Positions 49,228 through 57,037 of a stretch of 64,000 nt of DNA are shown one piece after another. The stretch is from positions 310,001 to 374,000 of the forward strand of contig NZ_JACGXS010000001.1 of the NCBI RefSeq assembly GCF_014117215.1. Direction: 5' to 3'. Position 1 is the stretch's first letter. Every line of letters begins with the position of its first letter. The notes below the pieces were generated by a model. That model made no database searches. It had not been told where the DNA came from and worked only from the letters and a program-made list of their open reading frames with translations. Source of the stretch: Stenotrophomonas tumulicola (GTDB lineage: Bacteria; Pseudomonadota; Gammaproteobacteria; Xanthomonadales; Xanthomonadaceae). The position numbers and the translations under genes were made by a program.

Positions 49228-49731
49228 GTGGGGGCCGCAGTGGCGACAATCTCAGCACAGGAAGCCAGTGGTCAGAACGTTGTCGCGTTTCTGGACATGC
49301 TGGCTTGGTCCGAGGGGACCGACAACGGCCGCCAGGCCACCATGAACCACGGCTACGACGTGTTGGTGGGCGGGGCGCTCTTCACCGACCTGAGCCGACA
49401 CCCGAACAAGCTGGTACGCCTGAACCCCAAGCTGGCATCGACAGCAGCGGGCCGTTACCAATTCCTGTCCCGGACGTGGACCGCCCTGCAGCGGATGCTG
49501 GGGCTGAAGGATTTCAGCCCGCTGAGCCAGGACAAGGGCTGCATCGAGCTGATCCGTGGGCGCAAGGCCTTGGCCGCGGTGAAGGACGGGCAGTTCGACC
49601 GCGCGGTGGCCCTGTGCGCAAAGGAGTGGGCCAGCCTGCCCGGTGCCAACTACGGGCAGCATGAGCAGAGCTTGGAGAAGCTTCGGCTGGTCTACAAGAA
49701 GGCTGGCGGCACGTTGGGCAGGGGCGAATGA
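49228..49731 (+). CDS. Endolysin, lambda R-type transglycosylase
   Basis: A 167-residue peptidoglycan lytic transglycosylase closely resembling lambda R: FLDMLAWSEGTDNGRQ with the catalytic E29, NHGYDVLVGGALFTDLS, the KLASTAAGRYQFLSRTW block and GLKDFSPLSQD. No signal peptide is present, so it needs the holin. GTG 49228 and GTG 49240 are both possible starts; the latter has GGGGG just upstream. The stop overlaps the next ATG. Confidence 0.93.
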   Translation: MGAAVATISAQEASGQNVVAFLDMLAWSEGTDNGRQATMNHGYDVLVGGALFTDLSRHPNKLVRLNPKLASTAAGRYQFLSRTWTALQRMLGLKDFSPLSQDKGCIELIRGRKALAAVKDGQFDRAVALCAKEWASLPGANYGQHEQSLEKLRLVYKKAGGTLGRGE

Positions 49732-50045
49732 GCATGGAAGCCCAGTCGAGCCACGACGGCAGCACTCGTATCTCGTTCGGGCCCTTCGCGAAGGTGATCT
49801 TCACGGCCTTCACCAGTTTGGTGGCAGCTGGTGGCGTGTGGCTGGTCAGCTCTATGCAGGAGGTGCTGACCCAGCAGCAGGTGACCAACCAGCAGATGAC
49901 CACGGTGCAGCAGCAGTTACAGACCTTCAACACACAGTTGGCCGACGTGCCGGCGCTGAAGCTGGAGCTGGCCAAGCAGTCCATCAAGGTCGAGCAGCAC
50001 GACCAGGAGCTGAAGGAGCTGCGCCAGCTCAGGGGGCTGCGATGA
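49728..50045 (+). CDS. Lysis-cassette membrane protein with coiled coil (105 aa)
   Basis: A 105-residue protein with one transmembrane helix (about residues 22-42, VIFTAFTSLVAAGGVWLVSS) and a Gln-rich coiled coil after it (VTNQQMTTVQQQLQTFNTQL). It lies between endolysin and holin with ATGA overlaps on both sides, so it may be a second holin or a lysis regulator. Confidence 0.65.
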   Translation: MSMEAQSSHDGSTRISFGPFAKVIFTAFTSLVAAGGVWLVSSMQEVLTQQQVTNQQMTTVQQQLQTFNTQLADVPALKLELAKQSIKVEQHDQELKELRQLRGLR

Positions 50046-50284
50046 GCGCTCGGTTCAACTGGCGCGGCGTGGCGGGGCGCGCAAGCACTTGGCTGGCCAT
50101 CCTGTCGGCCTCTGCAACCGCTGGCCTTGGCGCCTACGCCCTGATGCCGGAGCGCGCGCAGAACGTGTTCCCCGAGTGGATGCTGATCACCATGGGGGCC
50201 TTGGCGGTCGGTTCGGCGTTTCTGGTCCCGGTGGCCACCAGCTTCAAGCAGAAGGCAAAGAGGGGCATCCATGCAGATCCCTGA
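50042..50284 (+). CDS. Holin (80 aa)
   Basis: An 80-residue small membrane protein with two transmembrane segments (STWLAILSASATAGLGAYAL and LITMGALAVGSAFLVPVAT) and a basic C-terminus (SFKQKAKRG). Size, topology and position among endolysin and spanin genes define it as the probable holin. Confidence 0.75.
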   Translation: MSARFNWRGVAGRASTWLAILSASATAGLGAYALMPERAQNVFPEWMLITMGALAVGSAFLVPVATSFKQKAKRGIHADP

Positions 50285-50705
50285 TCCCATCGCTCCGTAT
50301 GTGGGCCTGATCCGCGTGGCCCTGTGGTGCCTGCTTGCTGGCGGCCTGTTCGTCACCGGCTGCAACCATGGCGAGGACACTCAGGCTGCCAAGAGCCAGA
50401 AGGCCATCAACAAGGCTGAGGGGCAGCGCGATGCTGCGCTTGCCGCTGCTGCCGAGAACCTGCGCGCAGCGAACGCCTGCGGCTTGCTGCTGGAGGACGT
50501 GAACCGGCATACCCAGGCGGCGATAGACGAAGCGGCTCGCCAGAAGGCGGCAGCCAACGCAGCTGCTGACCGCGCCCAGGCGGCAGCGGTGGAGAGTCAG
50601 CGCCGGGCCAGTGCCGCCGAGAAAGCCCTGCAGGCTGCCAAGTCCCAGCCGCTCTGCCGCTCTCAATTGGAGGTGTCGCTGTGCGATTCCATTCCGCTGC
50701 TCTGA
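50271..50705 (+). CDS. Inner-membrane spanin Rz
   Basis: A 144-residue i-spanin: one N-terminal transmembrane anchor (about residues 13-30, GLIRVALWCLLAGGLFVTGC), then a long Ala-rich periplasmic coiled coil (AAANAAADRAQAAAVESQRR). The Rz1 start lies inside its 3' end, the usual nested arrangement. It links to Rz1 to fuse inner and outer membranes at lysis. Confidence 0.85.
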   Translation: MQIPDPIAPYVGLIRVALWCLLAGGLFVTGCNHGEDTQAAKSQKAINKAEGQRDAALAAAAENLRAANACGLLLEDVNRHTQAAIDEAARQKAAANAAADRAQAAAVESQRRASAAEKALQAAKSQPLCRSQLEVSLCDSIPLL

Positions 50706-50953
50706 TCCTGCTGCTGGCTGGCTGCTCCCATCAACCCGAACTAGCCAAGCTTCCGCAGGCCGTCTACATCACCGTGGAGAAGCTGGTTCCATTGGATGAC
50801 CGGCTGACGCAGCCCTGTGTCACCACCCGCGCCACCAGCCGCACCGTAGAGGCCGTGGTGACCGCCTACAACGCCAACCTGCTGGCCCTGCAGGACTGCA
50901 ATTCCCGCATGGGCGAGATCCGGGCACTTGGCCGGGAGCGTTCCCAGCCATGA
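50681..50953 (+). CDS. Outer-membrane spanin lipoprotein Rz1
   Basis: A 90-residue o-spanin. The signal sequence ends in a lipobox LLLAGC, so residue C15 is lipidated. GGAGGT lies 6 nt before GTG 50681, and the start overlaps Rz by 25 bp. It is longer than lambda Rz1, as is common in Xanthomonadaceae phages. Confidence 0.85.
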   Translation: MRFHSAALILLLAGCSHQPELAKLPQAVYITVEKLVPLDDRLTQPCVTTRATSRTVEAVVTAYNANLLALQDCNSRMGEIRALGRERSQP

Positions 50954-51750
50954 GCAAGGTCAAGCTGCAGGACTCGCTCGGTCGAGTCGTCAACATCGAC
51001 GGCAGCGCCACCAAGGGCGCGACTGTGGGCGTGAATCTGTATGGCCCCGATGGCAAGACGCTCGTTCCTGCATCAGCCCTTGGCTTTGGCGCTGACCAAT
51101 CAGCCCCGCGCGTCAGCTGGGACCAGATCGGCAACCTGCCGGGGAACATCAAGATTCTGGCTGGGATGACAGGGCTTGGGTTTCCGGTGCGCGTCGGCCC
51201 CAACGACTGGCGCCAACGCACCCTTCAGGCTGGTGGCGGGATTCGCGTTACCAACGGCAACGGTCGGGACGGCGACCCTGTTTTCACGCTGGCGAAGGTG
51301 GAGGATAGCGGCGACGGTCAGGATTTGGTCAAGGTGACCATCGATGCCTACGGCAGGGTGATCGCCACCGCTTCGGCCACCACCAGCGACCTTGTCGAAG
51401 GCAGCAATCTCTACTTCACCGATCCCCGGGCCGATGCACGCGTGGAAGCCGGCATCGCCAATCACGTCGCAGAGGCGGACCCGCACCCGCAGTACACGAC
51501 CGAGTCCGAAGCCGCCGCCGCTGCCCCTGTGCAGTCCGTCGTGGGCAAGCAGGGTGACGTGACAGCCAGCCATATCGCCGGCGCGCTGGGCCTTGGCACT
51601 GCGGCCACGGCAGATGCCACTGACTTCATCGCCGCCGCCTCTCTGGCTGCCCTTCCTGACGCCGTCGATGACGCTGCAGCCGCCACTGCAGGCGTCGTTG
51701 TCGGCGGTATGTACCGCAACGGTTCCACCCTCTGCGTTCGCATCTCCTGA
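50950..51750 (+). CDS. Tail fibre-type protein (266 aa)
   Basis: A 266-residue protein with fibre-like traits: an N-terminal globular part (KVKLQDSLGRVVNIDGSATK), the motif ITAYGRV-like (KVTIDAYGRVIATASATT) and DPHPQYTTESEAAAAA, which precede fibre shafts in many phages, and a small C-terminal beta end. It overlaps Rz1 by ATGA. It probably connects to the esterase spike encoded next. Confidence 0.75.
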   Translation: MSKVKLQDSLGRVVNIDGSATKGATVGVNLYGPDGKTLVPASALGFGADQSAPRVSWDQIGNLPGNIKILAGMTGLGFPVRVGPNDWRQRTLQAGGGIRVTNGNGRDGDPVFTLAKVEDSGDGQDLVKVTIDAYGRVIATASATTSDLVEGSNLYFTDPRADARVEAGIANHVAEADPHPQYTTESEAAAAAPVQSVVGKQGDVTASHIAGALGLGTAATADATDFIAAASLAALPDAVDDAAAATAGVVVGGMYRNGSTLCVRIS

Positions 51751-51757
51751 GGCCCCC

Positions 51758-53656
51758 ATGACCACCAAGTTCCCTGAAGCACTCGATACCTTCGACAACC
51801 CCAGCCCTGATTCCAGCCAGGCAGCCGTGAGGACGCATTCTGCGCAGCACAGCGACGCCAATGACGCGCTGGAGGCGCTGCAGGCGAAGGTTGGCGTTGA
51901 CCTTTCGGAAGATCCGGAGTCGCTGGACTTTAAGTTGGGGGCGCTGGAAAACCTGACTGATGGCCTTGGCAGCGCTGCATTCCAGCCGGTCGCCTCGTTT
52001 GCATCTTCGGCGCAGGGGTTACGAGCCGACTCGGCAGTTCAGCCGGCCATCTTGCAGGCTGCCGCTGATGAGCTACAGGGTCAGATTGACAGTTTGGTAG
52101 ATGGTCAGCAGACCAGCGCCATCTACGCCGACACGCTGGAAGACCTGCAGGCTGTCGTCGGGACGTATGTGGGGCAGGGCGCGTTCGTAAATAATGGAGA
52201 CGGCACCGGACAATACATCTGGGACGGCGCGGCGTGGCAGTTCTCGCGCGCCGACGTGCTGACGCAGAAGGCGGACCTGTCCGATCTGGATGACCGGGTT
52301 CCAAAGATCCCTGTAGCCGCGCAGCGCGTGCCGGTCCTGGTCGACGACGTGAGGAACGTGCCGGTATGGCTGCACGACGGCCTGCTGGACGCCAGCGGCA
52401 TCGGTCCGGTGCTGGGCGACAGCATCCTGAACTCCATGATCGAAGAGGGGGTGTCTACCCAGAAGGTCCCCGTGGCGTCTTCGCTGGTTCCGGTGATGTG
52501 GGATTCGGCAGGGAACGTCCCTGCCTGGCTTGAAGATGGGCTCTTTGGCGTTTCCGGCCTCGCTCCTTCGACACTGGCGCTGATTCAAGCTGCGGTCCAG
52601 CGCCGCCAGTACGGCACGGCCTTCCAGACGCCACTGCACACCGACGGCAGGACGCTCTGGCGGTTCCGCTCGAAGATTGCCCGGCTTCGCACAGGCTCCA
52701 GCTTGCAGGCGAACGCAGCGGTCGTCGGCGACAGCTATGCGCAGCTCCCGCCCATCCCCCAGGCCTTTGCCGACGTGCTGCGGGAGAAGCACGGCGAGGG
52801 CAGCCAGGGCTGGATGACCGCTGGCGAACAGACGTGGATCGACGGCATCACCGCCACGTTCGTTGGTGCCTGGACGCTCTACGACGTGACGGGCACGGCG
52901 CCGACCATGGGGTGTGGGCCTGACGGGCAGGCCCGGTCCACGGTCGCCGACGGTGCACGCTGGGTGTTCAACGGCGTGGATGCCGAGCAGTTCCGGGTGC
53001 ACTACGTGGATACCGCTGGCGCCTTTGAGGTCGGCTACTACGTGTCCGGTACGCCGACGTGGACGGCTGTTGTCGGCGGCGACACCGAAGAGCGTCGGTC
53101 GGTGACCATCGACGTGCCGGCAGGCGCCACGCAGATTGAGATACGACGCACCAGCGGTCTGGTCTACGTCCTCGGTTTCGAAGGGCTGTCGCCAAGCCGG
53201 GATGGCGTGACCTTCAATCCGTGCGGCAACTCGGGATCGGTGTCGGCCAACCTTATCCAGGCAAGCAGTGGCTACGACATCCTGCAGGCCATGGATGTCG
53301 ACCTGATCTTCAACATCCTCGGCACCAATGACGCGGCCATCTACCTCAACAGCACCGAGTTCATCCAGAACCTTGACACCTGGATTACCGATGTCCGCAC
53401 GCGCCTTCCGGGCGTCGGGATCGTATTGGTCGCACCGCCGCGCACCGGGAACACCAATCGCTCCGATCTGGTCATGTTCCGCAACGCGCTGTACGACCTG
53501 GCCATCGCACGTAGCTGCGAGTTCTTTTCCATCTACGACGAATGGGGCACCTACGCCGAAATGAATGCCTTGGGCATGTTCGCCGACGCCGTCCACCCCG
53601 GCCCAGCCGGTGCCCGCTACATCGCCGACCGCATCCTCCACACCTTGGGAATTTGA
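51758..53656 (+). CDS. Tail spike with C-terminal SGNH esterase domain
   Basis: A 632-residue receptor-binding protein. The N-terminal half has fibre-like and short repeat modules (VAAQRVPVLVDDVRNVPVWL ... VASSLVPVMWDSAGNVPAWL). Residues about 320-632 form an SGNH/GDSL hydrolase: S326 in VVGDSYAQ, N524 in LGTNDAA, and D610-x-x-H613 in DAVHPG. It probably deacetylates surface polysaccharide (O-antigen) during adsorption. GAGG precedes the ATG. Confidence 0.88.
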   Translation: MTTKFPEALDTFDNPSPDSSQAAVRTHSAQHSDANDALEALQAKVGVDLSEDPESLDFKLGALENLTDGLGSAAFQPVASFASSAQGLRADSAVQPAILQAAADELQGQIDSLVDGQQTSAIYADTLEDLQAVVGTYVGQGAFVNNGDGTGQYIWDGAAWQFSRADVLTQKADLSDLDDRVPKIPVAAQRVPVLVDDVRNVPVWLHDGLLDASGIGPVLGDSILNSMIEEGVSTQKVPVASSLVPVMWDSAGNVPAWLEDGLFGVSGLAPSTLALIQAAVQRRQYGTAFQTPLHTDGRTLWRFRSKIARLRTGSSLQANAAVVGDSYAQLPPIPQAFADVLREKHGEGSQGWMTAGEQTWIDGITATFVGAWTLYDVTGTAPTMGCGPDGQARSTVADGARWVFNGVDAEQFRVHYVDTAGAFEVGYYVSGTPTWTAVVGGDTEERRSVTIDVPAGATQIEIRRTSGLVYVLGFEGLSPSRDGVTFNPCGNSGSVSANLIQASSGYDILQAMDVDLIFNILGTNDAAIYLNSTEFIQNLDTWITDVRTRLPGVGIVLVAPPRTGNTNRSDLVMFRNALYDLAIARSCEFFSIYDEWGTYAEMNALGMFADAVHPGPAGARYIADRILHTLGI

Positions 53657-53661
53657 CCAAC

Positions 53662-54468
53662 ATGGCTATCACTCGCGCACTCAGCCTCGGCAGCGTTGTC
53701 CTGCCCGGCGTCCATCCGAAGCTTGGCAGCTTCATGGAACTGGAGTTGCCTCATATGGACGGCGTCATAGGGATCTACGTTCTTGGGGGAAGTCTTGAAT
53801 CCAGTGTGATCAATCGCGTGAATCCCACTGAAAGAGCCACGATCATTGGATCGCCCCAACTGGATCCCAGTGGCTTCGGCATCATCTGCAATTGGGCCAA
53901 CTGCCTGGACATTGGCAAGCAGGCCACGCCCGACCGAACCTGGTATGCGATCAGCCGACCGAGGACGGCGGCTGATCCCGGTAACGCGGCGCTGGCCAAC
54001 ACCATCGTCAGCAATAAGAATTTCGTAGGCAGTCCATCGCGGCAGACAGGCGACCAGTTGTTCTGGCACCAGACCCCGGCGATCAACAACGTGGCGGAGA
54101 ACGCCACTGCAGTGAATACCAACAGTGCCCCTGCATCAGGCTATGACGCTGACAAGTGGGCGGCTGCTGTGGGCTATGTCGATACGGTAGCGGGGGTTAA
54201 CAGAGCCGGCTCTCGCCAAGGCGGCGGCCCCATGAGATGGAGCTTCACTCCTGGCGGGTTGACCATTCCGCGCGCAACGGACGGCAGTGGTCGGACGATC
54301 AGAGTCGGCGCGCTGGCAACCAACTCAGACGTTGGTGAACGCGGTGATGCGCACGTTGGAATTTTCATCAATGTCAACAGGACGCACAGCGAATCCATCA
54401 TTGAAGATAACGTCAATTATGTAGGGAATGTTTGGCTGCCAACCGCGTTCAGCATCACCGACGTGTAA
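53662..54468 (+). CDS. Tail-associated protein (268 aa)
   Basis: A 268-residue, beta-rich protein following the spike gene (SLGSVVLPGVHPKLGSFMEL, PMRWSFTPGGLTIPRATDGS). No recognised family; position and composition suggest a tail or adsorption component. ATG 53662 lies 5 bp after the spike stop. Confidence 0.6.
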   Translation: MAITRALSLGSVVLPGVHPKLGSFMELELPHMDGVIGIYVLGGSLESSVINRVNPTERATIIGSPQLDPSGFGIICNWANCLDIGKQATPDRTWYAISRPRTAADPGNAALANTIVSNKNFVGSPSRQTGDQLFWHQTPAINNVAENATAVNTNSAPASGYDADKWAAAVGYVDTVAGVNRAGSRQGGGPMRWSFTPGGLTIPRATDGSGRTIRVGALATNSDVGERGDAHVGIFINVNRTHSESIIEDNVNYVGNVWLPTAFSITDV

Positions 54469-54549
54469 GACGGGGCGCCTGTGCTTCAGGCGCTCGATGC
54501 CCGCTGGTGCTTCACCCGTGGCTACGAGGCACATGGTGTAATCCGCACC

Positions 54550-55482
54550 ATGTGCTATTCCGCCAAGATCAACGCCGAATACCAGAAGCTGGTCCGTCAG
54601 TACGGGGCGACCATGTCCCTGGAGGCATTCACCCAGCTTTACCTGATGGACGAGGGCAAGAAGCGTCCCAAGACGCCGAAAGCCCTGGACGAGGCGTTCC
54701 GCCACGGCACCTCGCCGGCAGAGCGGGCCATCGCTGCCTCAGTGGAGCAGTGGAACCGGGCTGAGATTCAGGTGCTGGAGCAGGAACTGTTCGCCCAGCG
54801 CCGGCGCCTGGTCGATGCTGAGCGGGCGCTGCAGGTGAAGCCCACGAAGAAGGCCGAGAACGAAAGGGGCGTCGCTGGCCGGAAGATCGAACGGGCACTG
54901 TCGAAGCTGACCAGCCTCAAGCGCACACAGCCCGGGGCAGGGGACAGCCGGATATTCCCCGGGTACTACGCCCCGGTGATCGTCTCTGAGGGTGGGCAGC
55001 GGGTCATCAAGCCCATGCGCTACCAGTGCCGGCTGGCGGGCAAGCCTGCCACCTACGACCAGCGTTACCCCGGAACCTACAACGCCCGCCGCGACAGCTT
55101 GGAGAAGTTCTGGGCCCCGGCCTTTGGATACACCCACGGCCTGATGGTGGTCGACACCTTCTACGAGAACGTGGAGGGGCCGGACGGAAAGAATCAGGTG
55201 GTGCAGTTCACGCCCCGGACCGGTGAGCCGATGCTGGTGGCCTGCTTGTGGTCGCACTGGGTGGACCCAGCGGGGCAGGAGCCCGACCTACTGTCCTTCG
55301 CCGCCATCACCGATGACCCGGAGCCGGAGGTGGCTGCTGCCGGCCATGACCGGACCATCATCAACATCAAGCCCGAGCACGTGGACGCCTGGCTCAACCC
55401 GGATCCGGCCGACCTGACCGGCCTGTACCGGATCTTCGACGACAAGCGGCACCCGTTCTACGAGCACCAGATCGCGGCCTGA
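54550..55482 (+). CDS. SRAP-domain protein (HMCES/YedK family), phage variant
   Basis: A 310-residue protein of the SOS-response-associated peptidase family, which crosslinks to abasic sites in single-stranded DNA. The catalytic set is intact: C2 (MCYSAK), N178 in YNARRDSLEKF, E206 in FYENV and H266 in GHDRT, with spacing close to that of YedK. Between C2 and N178 is an insertion of about 100 residues containing a helical, coiled-coil part (EQWNRAEIQVLEQELFAQRR) absent from host YedK. ATG 54550 is fixed by the obligatory Cys2. Confidence 0.88.
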   Translation: MCYSAKINAEYQKLVRQYGATMSLEAFTQLYLMDEGKKRPKTPKALDEAFRHGTSPAERAIAASVEQWNRAEIQVLEQELFAQRRRLVDAERALQVKPTKKAENERGVAGRKIERALSKLTSLKRTQPGAGDSRIFPGYYAPVIVSEGGQRVIKPMRYQCRLAGKPATYDQRYPGTYNARRDSLEKFWAPAFGYTHGLMVVDTFYENVEGPDGKNQVVQFTPRTGEPMLVACLWSHWVDPAGQEPDLLSFAAITDDPEPEVAAAGHDRTIINIKPEHVDAWLNPDPADLTGLYRIFDDKRHPFYEHQIAA

Positions 55483-55492
55483 GAGTTTCAGG

Positions 55493-55735
55493 TCAGCAGG
55501 GAAGCGAGTGGTAGCCTGAAAGGCTCTCTCTGCACATTGCCTGTCGGTTGCTGCAGGCGGGGCAGGTGAGTACGGCACCCCCGTCCAGGTCGATGAGTCC
55601 ATGGCGCTCGGTTGCGGTGAACTGCCGGTGGCATCTCATGCACCGGCATGCAATGCGGGTGACCTGGAGCAGGGTGCCTGCGGAAAGCATGACGCTCTCC
55701 ATACCGTGAATTTCGAACTGGCCAGTGTGGGGCAT
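55493..55735 (-). CDS. Zinc-ribbon protein near attR (80 aa)
   Basis: An 80-residue protein with cysteines arranged CRCMRC and CPAC about 23 residues apart, a probable zinc ribbon. AAGGA lies before ATG 55735. It is convergent with the SRAP gene, 10 bp away, and is the only minus gene near the right end. The function is unknown. Confidence 0.65.
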   Translation of the reverse strand: MPHTGQFEIHGMESVMLSAGTLLQVTRIACRCMRCHRQFTATERHGLIDLDGGAVLTCPACSNRQAMCRESLSGYHSLPC

Positions 55736-55868
55736 GTCGATTCCTTCGGTAGCGTGCAGGGGGATGCACCTATCCATCATGCCCCTGAATCAGGACCGGT
55801 GGTAGAGACGTTCGTCGCATTCAGGCACGTATCGGCCCCTGAGACTGGGCGGGGCTATCCTCCCCGGC

Positions 55869-56171
55869 ATGACCACGCCGCTGCCCGAAGGATTCGAGAT
55901 CAAGCCCTACCTGGGCGGCCCGGCGTTGTTCCTCGATGGCAGCGTGGTGGTCCTGGCGGCCGAGCTGGACAATGGCAACGCTCGCCTCGACATGTGCGTG
56001 GGGACCATCCGGCAGCAGAGCCGGTTCATCACCGATGCGCGGAGGGCTGAGGGGTACATGGCCCGCTGGGCAGTGCTATGGGAAGCGGAGATCCGGGCGC
56101 TGTATTCGCAGAGGCCCGGGTTCGGGTGGTATCCCGGAGAGGTGCTAAACGGATCGAAAGGAGATCCATGA
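55869..56171 (+). CDS. Hypothetical protein at the prophage right end (100 aa)
   Basis: A 100-residue protein (MTTPLPEGFEIKPYLGGPAL, FITDARRAEGYMARWAVLWE), mixed alpha/beta, with no recognised domain. It is the last gene before attR, a place where lysogenic-conversion genes are often found. Confidence 0.6.
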   Translation: MTTPLPEGFEIKPYLGGPALFLDGSVVVLAAELDNGNARLDMCVGTIRQQSRFITDARRAEGYMARWAVLWEAEIRALYSQRPGFGWYPGEVLNGSKGDP

Positions 56172-56187
56172 CGACTCCGGCCACCTA

Positions 56188-56204
56188 TGCACAAAAACTG
56201 CACA
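56188..56204. promoter_or_regulatory. Putative integrase arm-type sites, right end
   Basis: TGCACA at 56188 and 56199, 11 bp apart, 42 bp before the attR core. Same sequence, orientation and spacing as the pair at 13698/13709. Confidence 0.45.
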
Positions 56205-56245
56205 GCTGATTTCAGCTCGATGTGTTGATAAGCATGGAAAAGCCT

Positions 56246-56332
56246 TGGTGCCCGGAGCCGGAATCGAACCGGCATGGGGTTGCCCCCGGCGGATTTTAAG
56301 TCCGATGCGTCTACCAGTTTCGCCATCCGGGC
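56246..56332 (-). tRNA. tRNA-Leu (anticodon TAA), reconstituted at attR
   Basis: An 87-nt type-II tRNA read on minus: acceptor GCCCGGA / TCCGGGC, anticodon loop CTTAAAA (anticodon at 56296-56298), a long variable arm GCCGGGGGCAACCCCATGC, T-arm GGTTCGATTCC, and an encoded CCA. Bases 56246-56302 are the att core duplicated at 13568-13624, so the phage supplies the 3' 57 nt and leaves the tRNA functional. Confidence 0.97.
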
Positions 56333-56446
56333 CGCGGCGCATAGGGTGCACCACGGCGGCCGAATTTGGAATGGTGGCGACGCAGCGCCTACCCTGCATG
56401 GATGGGCCATGTCATATTCCAGCGTGTTCGAGGGGAGGGAGTAACC

Positions 56447-56893
56447 ATGCCGTTGCGTGCGATTGCCTACGTCAGCCGTGCCCGCCCGGAGCTGCAGCCT
56501 GCGGAGTTGGACGCGTTGCTTGCCGATGCGACCGCCTTCAACCGCATGGCAGGGGTCACCGGTGTGTTGATGTTCGATGGCGAGCGCTTCCTGCAGTACC
56601 TGGAAGGCCCGGCTGATGGCCTGGAGTCGGTATTCGCACGCGTACTCAATGCACGTCGCCATGAAGGCGTGCAGCAGTTGGCGTCCGGGCCGCTGCCGGC
56701 GCGCTGGTTTCCCCGCTGGACCATGGCCAACCGCCGCATCGAAGCATCGTTGCTGTCGGACATCATCGACGCACCATGGCAGGGGTTCGAGGGCCCCAGC
56801 ACCGCCTCCAGGCGGGGATTCGCGTTGCTTCTGCGCAACTGGCTGGGTGGGCATGGTGAGCTTGAACCGGCCGCGGTAAGCCTGGGCTCCTGA
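56447..56893 (+). CDS. BLUF-domain blue-light photoreceptor
   Basis: A 148-residue short BLUF protein: a flavin-binding ferredoxin-like domain over residues 1-95 and a C-terminal helical cap. The photocycle residues are all present: Y8 (AIAYVSRA), N32 (TAFNRMAG) and Q50 (RFLQYLEG), with the W in WFPRWTM at strand 5. It senses blue light through FAD and needs a partner; no EAL or cyclase domain is fused. AGGGGAGGGAG before ATG 56447 is strong. It is host DNA next to tRNA-Leu. Confidence 0.92.
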   Translation: MPLRAIAYVSRARPELQPAELDALLADATAFNRMAGVTGVLMFDGERFLQYLEGPADGLESVFARVLNARRHEGVQQLASGPLPARWFPRWTMANRRIEASLLSDIIDAPWQGFEGPSTASRRGFALLLRNWLGGHGELEPAAVSLGS

Positions 56894-57037
56894 TCCACTG
56901 GCGGCATGCCGGCCTGCTGCAGATCCATCCGTTGCGTGGTCAGCACGCGGCGGGGCGGTTAATCTTGTGCCCCATGGACCAGCAAACGGGTGCGCAATGA
57001 ACATCTCCGACCGCATCACGCCGCAGGGGCAGCACGC

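Larger units (their letters stand above)
13568..56302. mobile_element. Complete-looking temperate podovirus prophage in tRNA-Leu
   Basis: A 57-bp perfect direct repeat (13568-13624 and 56246-56302) consists of the 3' part of tRNA-Leu(UAA), including its CCA. The interior carries integrase, excisionase, recombination genes, a CI/Cro immunity region, replication, terminase, portal, scaffold, capsid, connector, nozzle, ejection proteins, lysis and tail-spike genes, with no evident frameshift in an essential gene. Lack of tape-measure and tail-tube genes, and presence of T7 gp12/gp13-like genes, point to a short-tailed virion. Confidence 0.95.

Noticed and set aside
52073..53641. Minus-strand open frame of 522 codons
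   Set aside because: It is antisense to the SGNH spike, whose catalytic motifs are certain.
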